Assembly (NCBI RefSeq): GCF_000787575.1
Contig: NW_012236518.1
Coordinates: 496,001 to 560,000, forward strand
Direction: 5' to 3'
DNA: 64,000 nucleotides
DNA from: Acytostelium subglobosum LB1
Lineage: Eukaryota; Evosea; Eumycetozoa; Acytosteliales; Acytosteliaceae
Part shown: in pieces, positions 1-10,802 of the stretch
Numbering within the stretch: the first letter of the stretch is position 1
Layout: each line of letters starts with the position of its first letter
Made by a program: the position numbers and the translations under genes
Notes under the pieces: model-generated
The model's input: the letters and a program-made list of their open reading frames with translations, nothing else
Told to the model about the DNA's origin: nothing
The model's database searches: none

Positions 1-1965
1 CTCGCGCAGACTGTTGATGACACCCTGCGCAGCCAGCTTGCTCAGCGACTCGGGACAATACTGCGTGTCGGCTGAGTAGGCGATCGTGCGACTGTGTAGA
101 CGCACCTTGAATCGTATGGTCGGGATTGTGTGGTAGCTGTAGTCGAATTCAAAGTCGGCGCCCTGGATACGGATCACCTCGCCAATGGGCACGGGCACCC
201 AATTGTAGTAGTCACTGATACGTTCGATGCCCGTGAGTGCGCGAGCCTTGCGCATATAGCTCTCGTGGATTGTTTTGGTCGTGTACAAGGTCATCTTGAT
301 GCCCTGCACCAGCTTCTCAAGCAGTCCGCTGTCGTGATCCGAGTGGCAATGAGTAAGGATCACGTGCTCGACAAACTGGCCTGCCAAGCCATGGCGACGA
401 AGGTAGTCTGCTGTGCCAGTGGGTGGGTCGACCAAGATGCCATTGCCATTGACCCATAGGATGAATCCAGTTGTCTGGCCATGTGGGTCGAAGCCATGAC
501 TTGTGCCCAAGAATGTGATGCCGAATGATGGCGGGACGAATGTCGCCAGACTCGTGTTTGACGCGCTAGCCATCGTCTGTATCTTGTTTGCAGGGTGTGT
601 GAGAGAGATTGGAGGAGGGACGACGGGTGAGTTGGCATGGCCAAGACGAGGCGGTGCGGATGGAGCGAGGGTCGAGTCGACGATTCCACGAAGAGTTCCC
701 TCCTCAAAGAAACAGATTAGTCCATTGCGGTTCTCTATCGTGACACTCGCCATCTTGTCGGGGTCGGCCACGCTGGGCAGCTCGATGACCACCTGATGTC
801 GTGCGCCGTTGTTGTACGGCTTGAAGATGACAAAGTCTTCAATAGGTGCCTCCTGGCCATACTTGGTGTAGGCGAGCGTCGCTCGCTCGGCTGGGAAGTC
901 CACGCGATAGCCTTGAAGTCTTCGTCGCTCAGATATTTCCTCGTTGATGTAGAGCTGGTCGGGGTCGGGTCCAAACATTGACTCCTTGAAGATAGCACGC
1001 ACACGCGCCAGTTGCTCCTCGTAGGCAACCATTACAACGCGACGCATGGGGTTGGACGCTGCCTTCTTGATGAAGAAGTTGAAGAAGACGGGGAACTCGA
1101 CCTCAGAGTACGACACACCATTGGAGCTGAGCAAGTGCGGCAGCACGTACACCTGGGGCACAGCGACTTGCTGCTTCATCGACGTCTTGATGGTCTCGGG
1201 CGGCACGCCCACCTGGATCGGTCCCACACTACTCTCGTACAAGTAGCTACCCTCTTCTTTTGGTCGCACAGTCGTCTCGCTGTAGCAGGGCTCAAATGGT
1301 GAGCTGCCTGTGGCGCGTTTACAGTCGCGCAGGTAGTCAATGAGTGGCCGCAGATGAGCGGTTATCAGGTCCATCTCAAGACCGGCTGTCAGGTTGAGGT
1401 TGCTCAGTGTCTGGGGTTGCTTGCTGCGTGGCGACTCGACAAACACCAGCGAGTTGAGGTCTGCGGTCACTTGATCGCTGTAGGCCACGTCGCCATAGGC
1501 TGTGCGCAGGGAGGCCATCATATCGCCAGCCAGGCGCAAGGCCTTCTTCATACATGCGAACAGACCATTGTAGTTGACGGTGCCGATGGCGTCAATCGCT
1601 GCAAACTCTGCGATCAGGTGGTCGCAATTATCGATGTTGCCCGTGAATGGGTGGGCGATCAACACCTGAGAGACGCTGTCGACCAGTGATTCAGAGTAGA
1701 GACCAGTGACCTTAGTCTTTAGTGCAATGAGTGCAAGTATATACTTGGCCAACTCTGTGTGGAATGTACATCCTGATGGTGTCTTTGATGTGTTGTTCTG
1801 TGGCTGATCAAGCCAACTCAACAACTTTGAGAACCTAATATGGAAGCCAAAGGTTGAGAAGAACTTTTGTAATCTGTTGATATATGATTGAGTTAGTGTG
1901 ATCGGGGCTTAGGCCTTGAGGCCTCAAGAGAGTACTCACTGTTGAAGGTAAAGGAAGGAGGACAT
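1..1965 (-). CDS. Metallo-beta-lactamase-fold hydrolase, possible cyclic-nucleotide phosphodiesterase (3' end outside window)
   Basis: Seen: exons 1965-1940 and 1873-1, joined across a 66-nt GT-AG intron, give 633 residues still open at the window edge. The start ATG lies in a 26-nt first exon (MSSFLYLQ). A zinc-hydrolase motif THCHSDHDSG at about residues 516-525 holds the HxHxDH ligands (H517, H519, D521, H522), preceded by strands GITFLGTSHG and GILVDPP and followed by YSYHTIP and IAYSADTQ. Known: this fold includes class II cyclic-nucleotide phosphodiesterases and, in Dictyostelium, GbpA/GbpB (PdeD/PdeE), where it precedes cyclic-nucleotide-binding domains. Inference: a GbpA/B-like enzyme is possible, but the C-terminal part that would decide is outside the window; RNase Z-like or other lactamase-fold enzymes remain open. 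The N-terminal ~400 residues match no domain I recognise. Fold sure, substrate unsure. Confidence 0.8.
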
Positions 1966-2333
1966 TGTATATGTATGTATATGTATATAAGTATAATTAT
2001 TAGTTTACAAATGACTTCAAACCATTGAAAGGAGCTGATATTAATAGGTGATCATTTTGACCCCAGGGGTTTGAGATCGATCAGCAGTGTGATCATGATA
2101 ACCCCCACAATGGAAATAAAGTCCTAAAAAGGTAATTGTACTGATTAGGAATTAATCATAATTCCCTGGGGGCATCTGTTCATCTTGAACAGATATAAAT
2201 ATATAATATATTATTTAGAAAGACGTTAGAATTGTGTTTACAATTTGGGAGAACCAAAGGTCCCCATTCATTCATTCTTTGATTGATTGATTGATGGGGA
2301 AGGTGTGATCGATGGAGTGCCTGGGGAGTATGA
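1966..2333. other. Spacer between the hydrolase and the first RasGAP-VPS9 gene
   Basis: AT-rich, no coding signal. It should hold the promoter of the hydrolase gene and the 3' UTR of the RasGAP-VPS9 gene, both on the minus strand. A TTGA run lies at about 2279-2296 and a short perfect hairpin (7-bp arms) at 2148-2165. Confidence 0.5.
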
Positions 2334-4934
2334 TCAACATTGAGACAGATCAGTTGAGTATCGCCATGTTGTGGTGGTGCGCCTAAGATTGGCCTTGGAC
2401 AGTGTCCATTTGATTCCAACAATGTCCACCAATGCATATAGTGATCCAAGGAACAACATAAACTGTTGTTCACACTTATAATCAATTGATCCATACAAGT
2501 TAATATATTGTACCGTGGACAATATATTGGTGACCTTGGCCGAATATATAATATAGGTCATTATCTACATGTAATCATCATGTTAGTATTCTTGGTACCA
2601 GCATGTGATTGGATGGTATACATACTGGGAAGTAGTCATCAGCGCCCAATCCTCCACACTTTGATGCGTAGATATCCGAGAACACCTTCCATGTATCAAG
2701 TATACATTGAAGCATGTCATCCGGTGCTGTATATCTTGCGATATTCTGGAGAACTATTTTTGATTGAGTAAGTATGAGTTAGTATGTGGGTGATTGGAAT
2801 AGTTCCAAGGACAATCATACCTTCAACTGCCCTCTGCCATCTATCTTGTGGAATATACTTTGGCTTGATCTCCAACTCCTTTAGCAATATGTCCTCATAG
2901 CCAGGTATTCTCTTCCTCATATTCAACGCCATCTCATATTGTACATTAATATTTGAAATCTGGAACAAGCTGGATTGATAGATTGATTGATTGATGGAGT
3001 TAGTACTTCATTGATCATAGATGATATTCCGTGGACAACATACAATGGATGGAGCTTGACCATAATATCCTTCTTAACCATAGCGAAACCTAGCTCACTG
3101 CTACCTCTTCGTTGGATCGTGCCACTTCCCTCCTTCTTCTTGTGCTCCTCTTGGATGACGCGGAGAACACCTTCAACTGATGACTTGAGGATGGTACATC
3201 GATGACATGGATCACTCGTTCCGAGAAGGAAGCTAAAGTTGCAGTCGCATAACTTTAGTCGTGCCGTGAACTCCTTGAGGTATCGCATCAACTCTCCGAG
3301 TGTGGCCATCTCAACACTGCGTGTCTTGTAGAATTGATTGAGTGAGTGATTGTCCACGAGACGCTGGTGTCGACTCTCCAGCAGGTTGAGATGGTCCTTG
3401 AGCGTGCCCAGCTGTCGTCGACTCCTCTTGATCAACGCCTTCATCTCGTGCTTCTTCTGCTTGATGTCCTCCAGCATCACCGTGGCCAGATGGCTGTAGT
3501 TGTCGGTGACATAGACCTCGGGCAGCTGGTCCAGGTATACAAACACCTGCTCAATCAACGCGCTAACAATACTGTTGTCACTATTCATACGAGAGTAGTG
3601 CGAGCGTAGCAGACCCTTGAGGTCGGTGGACGACATGCTGCACTCGGTCCGATTGAACTCGGTGAACAGACGGATCAGTGTATCCTTGCACTCCTTGAGC
3701 GGGTGGATCAGCTCGTCGGGCAGCGGCTCCTGGGCCTGGACGGACGCATCAATCTTGTACGAGGCCATGGTCAGCTTGGGTTTGGGAGTGATGTTGACCT
3801 CGATCAATTGTGCTACGGCTTTGGGCGCCATCATTGGCAACTTCTCAATCTTCTCCAATCTCTCGCGAAGTTGCAGACTAGCAAAGTCGTCGTGAGCGTG
3901 TGACAACAGGTCGTTGATGAGTGTGCGCAGCTCACGGTTCGAGATGAGCATCTTGAGCTGAGCTTCGCTCTGCGAGTCAGACTCCATCGCGCCCGAGAAG
4001 TATGAGTCGATGTCTACCACATCGACCACCTCGTCGAACAGGTCTTGGAGTTTGGCGCGCAGGTTGAACTCCTTGTCCAGTGCGTCGGGGATGTCGGCCG
4101 GGAACTCGACATAGTTGTTGAGCTGGCGTGCCAACACATTAAGGTTGTTGCGCGTGGACATCTGGCGGATGTACTGTCCGGTCATGAACGTGACATTGTT
4201 GGTCTTGACAAGCTGGTTGGATATGTAGGCCGCGAAGATCACCTGGGACACGACTGAGCTGATTGAGGGGACGACATATGCCTCTCCCACGACCTGGCTG
4301 TTGCTGGCCATCTGTAGATTGTACATCTTCTTGGCGTACCATTTGAGAGCGTAGGGGATGAGGTACGAACGATTGAGTATCTCGTTGAGCAGGGTGGCTG
4401 TGGAGCGCATGAGGTACTCTTGGCGGAAGATCTTGCTGTGGTTCTCAGTCATGTTGATGGTCTTGGACTGGCGACAGACAATACTATTGGCGTCGTCATT
4501 GGGCTCCATGGACGCGGTTGGGTTCTGTGTGATGCATGCGATGAATGGTTTGATCGCCGAGATGAATGACTTGCCCGCGGCATTGGACAGGTAGGCGGCA
4601 AGCAAGCATCCAGAGAACAGCTCGTATGTGGCGTTGAACTTATCGGGCTCTGAGCTAGAGGCCTCGGCTTCCATCACCTTATCAATGAGGTTGAGCAAAA
4701 GACGCTCATCACACTCTGTCAAACATGAACCAAACAGACATTCGGTGATGAAGTGTGCAAGACTAGACTGGCTATTGTGGCGGCCCAATAACTTTCCATT
4801 CTGGAGCAACTTTGTGATGATATCCGGTTTGGTACGCAGTAGGTAGATCAGTCGCTCAACAGTCTCATAAGAGGCGACCATTATAGGGCTAGCTTCATCT
4901 GGCTCACCGTATCCATTGTCATGATGGTCATGGT

Positions 4935-4981
<47 letters not shown>

Positions 4982-5277
4982 GGGTCATTGGACGGGGAAG
5001 AGGAATAAGAGGACGAGGACGAGGATGAGTGCTCCCTAACCTGCATCTCTTTGATTGATAATGACATTGCATTGATTTGATTGACAATGTCTTTGGTGGA
5101 CTCTTTGAGGTACTTGAGTCCGGCCATTTTGAATCCGGTCTCAATCTCATGTGCCTCATCCTTGAACTTATTCAGCACCATAATCCACTTTGAGTTATTG
5201 GACACTGCAATGGACAACGACAAGCTGTTCCGATGAAGCTCGGGCTTTGACGAGCTTTTCCAGGATCCAGACTTCAT
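2334..5277 (-). CDS. RasGAP-VPS9 domain protein (Gapex-5/GAPVD1-like), copy A
   Basis: Seen: four exons, 5277-3007, 2959-2821, 2753-2626 and 2564-2334, introns 47, 67 and 61 nt, 922 residues. An Asn run is followed by an IQGAP/RasGAP-like all-helical region (about residues 150-430), recognised by ECLFGSC..DERLLLNL, LIPYALKWYAKKMY and VSQVIFAAYISNQLV. The last ~120 residues are a VPS9 domain: DRWQRAVE, then DDMLQCILDTWKVFSDIY, GGLGADDYFP and YIIYSAKVTNILSTVQYI. Known: RasGAP plus VPS9 is the layout of Gapex-5, an endosomal Rab5/Rab31 exchange factor. Inference: a Rab5-type GEF. The invariant arginine of the FLRF block reads FAAY and no arginine finger is visible, so Ras-GAP activity looks lost. 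Lies head-to-tail with copy B. Splice sites are by eye but all keep the VPS9 frame. Confidence 0.85.
4937..4982 (-). repeat. (AAC)n coding microsatellite, poly-Asn tract
   Basis: About fifteen TTG units on the plus strand, read as Asn codons on the minus strand inside RasGAP-VPS9 copy A, just after a Ser-rich stretch. Such tracts are common in dictyostelid proteins and often vary in length between strains. Confidence 0.95.
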
Positions 5278-6160
5278 CTTGATTGAATGATTGAATGATT
5301 GAATGATTGAAAGATTGAATGTTTGTATTGGATGAAAGTACGTAAGTATGTAAGTTATATTAGTTGTAGTTGTAGGGTAGGAGAATGAGTTGGGAATGAT
5401 GATGATGGACTCACATTGCTTGGTTTGTGGAGTGACCCTTGCTTATCGTGATGCAAGGGTTGTTCCAAAAAGGATGGCCATCCAGCCACGGGTCTGAGTT
5501 TAAGCGCACATCTCACAAACTCTCATCCATCTTGGGCACAACTCGAGTTCAACAATAGAACTGAGTTGAATGAAGAATCGATCAATGTTTGTGTGTGTGT
5601 GAATCAGAATGAATGAGTGAGTGTGTGAGTGATCATCTTGATTGGAGAGTGGTTGGTTGAATGCAAGGTCCAACAACCACACACTTTGCCGTGAGTTAAA
5701 GAGAGCCGACTTTGGACTAACCAACTCAGGGCCATCTTCATAAATAGCTCGCCAATGATGGGGCTTGTATTTAGTGTTTGTTGGGGTGATCAATGATCAC
5801 AATCACACTGTTTCATCATTAAGAAGCAGTAACTAAGAGTGTGCGACTATTTGTGTTTGAAGTGATGAGATGGATGAATGAAATCGACATGAAAATGGTT
5901 GGATAAGATGAGGATTGGTTGGATGGTAGGTTGGAGTTAAGTACTATTATACTCATAGTGTAGACGATGATGATATAACATCCTATTGGTTGATCTAGGA
6001 GTTAGTAAGGTAGCACTCCACTCCCTCCCACTGCCTCCCCCTCTGCATCACCAAACATTGTTGTTGACATCATCGATCCAAACTCAGGAACCTGAGTTGA
6101 GTTGATTGAGTTGAGTTTATTGAATATTTGTATAATTATTATTATAACTCGATACCTAGA
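5278..6160. other. Spacer between the two RasGAP-VPS9 genes
   Basis: Upstream region of copy A and 3' region of copy B. Just upstream of the copy A ATG, in the sense direction, lies a run of ATTCAATC repeats ending in AATCAAG, which could be leader sequence or the 3' end of a 5'-UTR intron. A hairpin with 8-bp arms (ACCCTTGC/GCAAGGGT) lies at 5435-5460. No coding signal. Confidence 0.5.
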
Positions 6161-8777
6161 TTATTGTTCAGTTAGAATATCAGGTGCATGATATAGATTG
6201 GAGGCAAAGATATTGAACTGAGTCCTTGTAGAATCCTTGTCCAACACATTGTCCAAATCAATAAATATTCTAATGAGTTGAATGATTGACATAAAGTTTG
6301 GAACACCTGCTCTATGTACAAGGTATAATGTGACCTTAAGTGAATGATAATTGTTAGTAAAATAAACAAACAAATAATATTAATTCATAACAAATATATA
6401 TATACTTACTGGAAGTACTGTATCCGTTCCACCAAAATCACCATACTTGTGTAAGTATACTGATCCAAGTACATCCTTGAATTGTAATATACACTTGAGC
6501 ATATCCAATGGATCAGTATATTTAGGTAACTTCCTCAAAACTATAACATTGATTGAATATATTGTGTCAATAATCAACTTAATTAAATAAATTATAATGT
6601 TATATACATACGATCAACGGCATGTTGCCATCTATCTTCTGGAATTAGGTTGCGCTTCACATTCTTAAATAGGAATTGTTCGGCTTGAGTCTCACTAATA
6701 TTGGTCAACTGGAGGAAGTGCACTCTACATTCCTGTTTGGGTATTGAGAAGAATCTAAATGTTCCAAATATTAATATTAATAATAATTATTAGTTTGGAA
6801 TTAATATACATACATTCTGTTGAATCTTGCTTTGACCACAGTCCTTATTGAGTCATTGGCCATATAGGCATACTTCTTGTTCTCTACCAAATCCTTCATC
6901 CTTTCCAGACAGAACGATTGAAGGTCCTCGGTAAGCTTCCTCATCTTTGAGCATGGATCACATGCTCCTGGGTATTCGGCAAATCCAACTAGGTAGTCAA
7001 CGGAACATTGGCATGGTGTATTTTTGAGTATCTCTTCGTAGCCATGGTCGAAACCATTCATGGTGGTGTTGTAATCTTGATCGTTGAATAGTATGGTCAA
7101 GAGATTATTGGTGACCATCTTCTCATACTTGTCCATTTGTGATTTATGACATCGTACCAATGATTGAACGTTGGAACAAATATCCAAAGTCTCATGGATC
7201 TTCGTCATGATTGAGAGTGAGAGTAGTGCACCATAGTCGTTGCCATCACCAGCCGTCTTGACGGCCAACTGGTCTAGTGCTTCATTGATGGCATTTGAGT
7301 GGGCGGCAATGTGATCATTTAGGCCTTTGTAATAATGAACAAACTCTCGCCAAGTGGTTGTTGATGCCAGGAAACACATGGGTGCTTGCTGGGCACTGCT
7401 GATCAACTTGAACAAGCCCAAAAGGAGTCTCTCACATTCTATGAACTCTGGTGAACTGCATGTAGAAGGAAGTCCATTGTTGTTGTTCTTGGCGTTGTTC
7501 TTGTTGTTCTTGTTGTTGTTGTTGTTATTGTTGTTGGAAGTAGTGGTACTTCTACCTGATTGATTGTCGGCTTTGTAGGGATCGGATGACACATTGAAGT
7601 AGAGGTCCTTTGGAATAGTACCATGGGTGATCAGCAATGATGTTGCCAAGCGTAGTGGCTCGACTTCGGCATTGGCGTGAGTATCTTGAGGACGGACATG
7701 TAGTGCATTCATCAAGTACATCAACTCCTTATTGTTGATCATTGATCTGAGTTCAATATCGGTGTTGTTGTTGTTGTTTGGGCTATAATCAGGCATTGTT
7801 GAGGCATCGTCCACAGGCAGTAGACCGGCACAGAACATGTCCAACTTGGCCTCTAGACCATACTTCTCCTCCAAGTTGAAGGGTATCTTCTTGGGTACTG
7901 TAACATATGTGATCATGGTCTTGATGAACTTGTCCATATTCCAATTGTGATTGATCAATGATTTGAACTTGTCCAAACAATTTGGAATGTAGTAACCAAA
8001 GATCACTTGAGCGACCAGGTCCCTGATCATGGCCTTGCCACCTCTGCTCGTACCTTGATTGAGTAGGTAGCACTGTTTGATGTAATACCTTAGTACCTCT
8101 GGCAGGCATGTTTGGGTACTTATAATCTGGCAGATATAGCTGACTGCGGTAGACATGTGGGGCAGGTCAGACTTGCCATTATTTGGCAATACCGTGGTGT
8201 TGATGAGATGGATTGAGATCAGGCACTCTTTGGGTACGATTGAGAGCATGGCTGAGAGTAGTTTGATTGAGAAGGACTGGCCAATGGTGAATGATCCTTT
8301 GGTGTGATCGTGCAATGTCATCTCCCTCTCGATAACAAGACGCAATAGATGTTTGGAATGAGTCTGGTCGAGATCCCAGCGATTGGACATGAATATTCTG
8401 TGGATGATAATGAAGGCTATATACAACTCATCAGGGTTATTGGCACGGCATAACAATATATTTGAATGTTGGAGTAGGTCCACAAGCAGACTTGGTTGGA
8501 AACGAAGTAGTGATACGAGGAGTTGGGCACAAGTCTCGGCTGGTGGAATGTTGGAGTTGGATTTGGCTGGGGTGGCGGCCGTTGTAGATGTTGTTGTTGT
8601 TATTGTTGTGTTTGCAGGAGTACACTCTGGAGGTGCGTTGGTACAGGTCACCTTCAACATTTGGTCTGCCTTCTTCTTCAAATCATCCATTGTTATACGA
8701 GGCAATTGATCAGTACTGGCAGACATTGCCAAGTAATCAATGAATGCTTGCACAGGTGAATTATGTTTCTTATCCAT
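6161..8777 (-). CDS. RasGAP-VPS9 domain protein (Gapex-5/GAPVD1-like), copy B
   Basis: Seen: exons 8777-6814, 6754-6612, 6540-6410 and 6334-6161 (introns 59, 71 and 75 nt), 803 residues. I start at MDKKHNSPVQAF (8777); the open frame reaches 8921, but that stretch is AT-rich and repeat-like. The middle resembles an IQGAP/RasGAP fold (LPEVLRYYIKQCYLL, LVAQVIFGYYIPNCL), followed by a Cys-rich segment (CQCSVDYL..CDPCSKM) also present in copy A. The C-terminus is a VPS9 domain: DRWQHAVD, DPLDMLKCILQFKDVLG, GGTDTVLPVTLYLV, SIIQLIRIF. The presumed catalytic Asp of VPS9 is kept (GTD). Neither RasGAP arginine is visible. Asn/Lys-rich insert near residues 440-465. Two of three intron positions and phases match copy A, so the genes arose by tandem duplication but have diverged strongly. 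Confidence 0.83.
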
Positions 8778-9532
8778 ACTTATAATATAGTTATTATTAC
8801 AAATGATTGATTGATTGATTGAGTGATGGAGTGAGCCAATGGATGTAATGTTTAAATGATTGATTGTATGGATGAATGGTTGTTTAAATGTGCGAATGAA
8901 TGAACAGTGATTGATCCACAATCACCTCTTATGAAAGGGGGAAGATGGACAGTAACATCAAGTCAAGGATCATGATTCGAATATTGATTTGAGTTGTTGT
9001 GTATAATGAACAAGTGGAAACTGGAGTTTCAAGTTGCCAACTTGACTTTGAAAGTTATGTTGTTGAGTTGTTAGTGTGTTGTGTGTTTGTTTGATCAAAG
9101 TGTGATGAGTTGTGTTGGATTAGACTTGAGTTCACATCTTTGACCATCACTCTCAGATTGAGAGGCCTGGGAAGTAACCCAGTCTGTCTCATATGTAACT
9201 TCTAAGTTGATATATAAATGATGATCATTTATATATCTCTTTGTAATTGTATAAATTGATATGTCAACAAACAATTACCTTCCTTCTGTGAAGTTTGTTG
9301 GACAAAGGTTGGGTCAAGTTATGGGTTTCATTAGAACAAACAAACAAACAAAACAAATAAGTGGGGATGATGGATCAAACCCACTCTTTGATCTACCCTT
9401 CACTCTCACACACAATCATTCATTCATTCAATCAACCAATCAATCATTCAATTGTGTGTACATAGTTTGTAATATATTATAGCTATATATTATTTATCAT
9501 TCAAATAAACAATTAAAGGAATACATTCAAAT
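8778..9532. other. Divergent promoter region, RasGAP-VPS9 copy B and MOB1
   Basis: About 750 bp between genes transcribed outward. AT-rich, with TTGA/TCAA runs at 8807-8820 and 9420-9445 and an AATAAACAATTAAA stretch just before the MOB1 start. Short open frames here look random. Confidence 0.5.
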
Positions 9533-10503
9533 ATGTTTAATATCAAGATATTGTAAGTTTCAAATGATGTCAACAACAGAGAGAGATCTACAACAGCGGC
9601 GATGATCATGATCAATGATTGTTAGTGGACTTGGACTTTGACTTGACTAGGATGTAGATGTTGACACTTTCATTCGTTCATTCATTCATTCATATGAATA
9701 TATAGTGATAAGAATAAGACATTCAAGCCAAAGAAGGGCTTTAGCAAAGGAACCAAGAGACATGATCTTCATAGACACGCAAAGGCAACACTGGGCAGTG
9801 GCAACTTGAGACTTGCTGTCGCCTTGCCAGAGAGAGAGGACTTGAATGAGTGGTTGGCTGTAAACAGTATGTTATCAATTGATCAATAACAACAAGTAGA
9901 ATGAAGATATACTAATGACTATAAATTGTAGCCGTTGACTTTTTTAATCAGATCAACTTGCTCTATGGAAGCATCACTGAGTTCTGTACACCAAAGACAT
10001 GCGAGGTGATGTCTGCTGGACCAAAGTACGAGTACTTGTGGGCCGATGGAGAGTCTGTCAAGAAGCCAATCAAGGTGTCTGCTCCAGAATACGTCGAGTA
10101 TCTTATGACCTGGGTTCAGAACATTCTCGACGACGAGACTATCTTCCCATCGAGAGTTGGTAAGTGTCCTGTCTACAAGTGATGATTCATCATCACGATC
10201 AATATTAACATGTCCTCTCTCTCACCATCTCCCTCACCTGCTCACTCAATCACTCAATCAGACGTTCAATTCCCCAAGAACTTCCAGACTATCGTCAAGA
10301 ACATATTCAAGAGACTGTTTAGAGTGTACGGACACATCTACTACAGCCACTTCCCAAAGATTGTATCACTAGGAGAGGAGGCTCACCTCAACACCTGCTT
10401 CAAACACTTTTACTTCTTCATCGTGGAGTTCAACCTGGTCGACAAGAAGGAGATGCTACCTCTCCAAGATCTGATTGATAACTTGACAAAGACCAACAAC
10501 TAA
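9533..10503 (+). CDS. mob1: MOB1, NDR/LATS kinase co-activator
   Basis: Seen: exons 9533-9552, 9706-9866, 9932-10159 and 10262-10503 give 216 residues, the same length as human MOB1A. The 20-nt first exon (MFNIKI) splices in phase to DKNKTFKPKKGF, the usual MOB1 N-terminus. Family blocks follow: HAKATLGSGNLRLAVALP, EDLNEWLAVNTVDFFNQI, LLYGSITEFCTPKTCEVM and FKRLFRVYGHIYYSHF. The zinc ligands are kept: C79 and C84 in the CTPKTC loop, and two histidines in HIYYSH. Known: MOB1 binds and activates NDR/LATS kinases in the Hippo and mitotic-exit networks, acting at the cortex, centrosome and cytokinetic furrow. The protein looks intact. Only the tiny first exon is slightly uncertain. Confidence 0.96.
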
Positions 10504-10802
10504 TCATTCAATCATTCATTCATTCTTTCAGCGCGGAATCAATCATTCAATCATTCATTCAAACAGTTAAGCGAACAGCATCCATTCTCATTATATATCA
10601 TTCATCAACATTCATCATCTACACTATCCATTCGCCTTGCGATCTCAAGGTCGACACAAAGCAAACTTGGAGATAGGTATTGCCAACACGACCACGACCA
10701 ACGACCACAACAACACAATGACATTGTACAACATAACTTGAACCAAAGGCACACCAAATAAACTCAAACGACTACCTCGTCTACAAATACGAATGCGAAC
10801 GA
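10504..10802. other. Spacer between MOB1 and the B-box gene
   Basis: 299 bp with ATTCATTC/AATCATTC runs just after the MOB1 stop, then a CAACAACACAA-rich stretch that is probably the leader of the B-box gene. No gene seen. Confidence 0.5.

Noticed and set aside
2148-2165. Perfect AT-rich hairpin with 7-bp arms
   Set aside because: Short palindromes of A/T-rich letters are expected by chance in spacers of this composition.
8778-8921. In-frame N-terminal extension of RasGAP-VPS9 copy B starting at 8921
   Set aside because: The added text is repeat-derived (HHSINQSI) and AT-rich; the ATG at 8777 has a better context.
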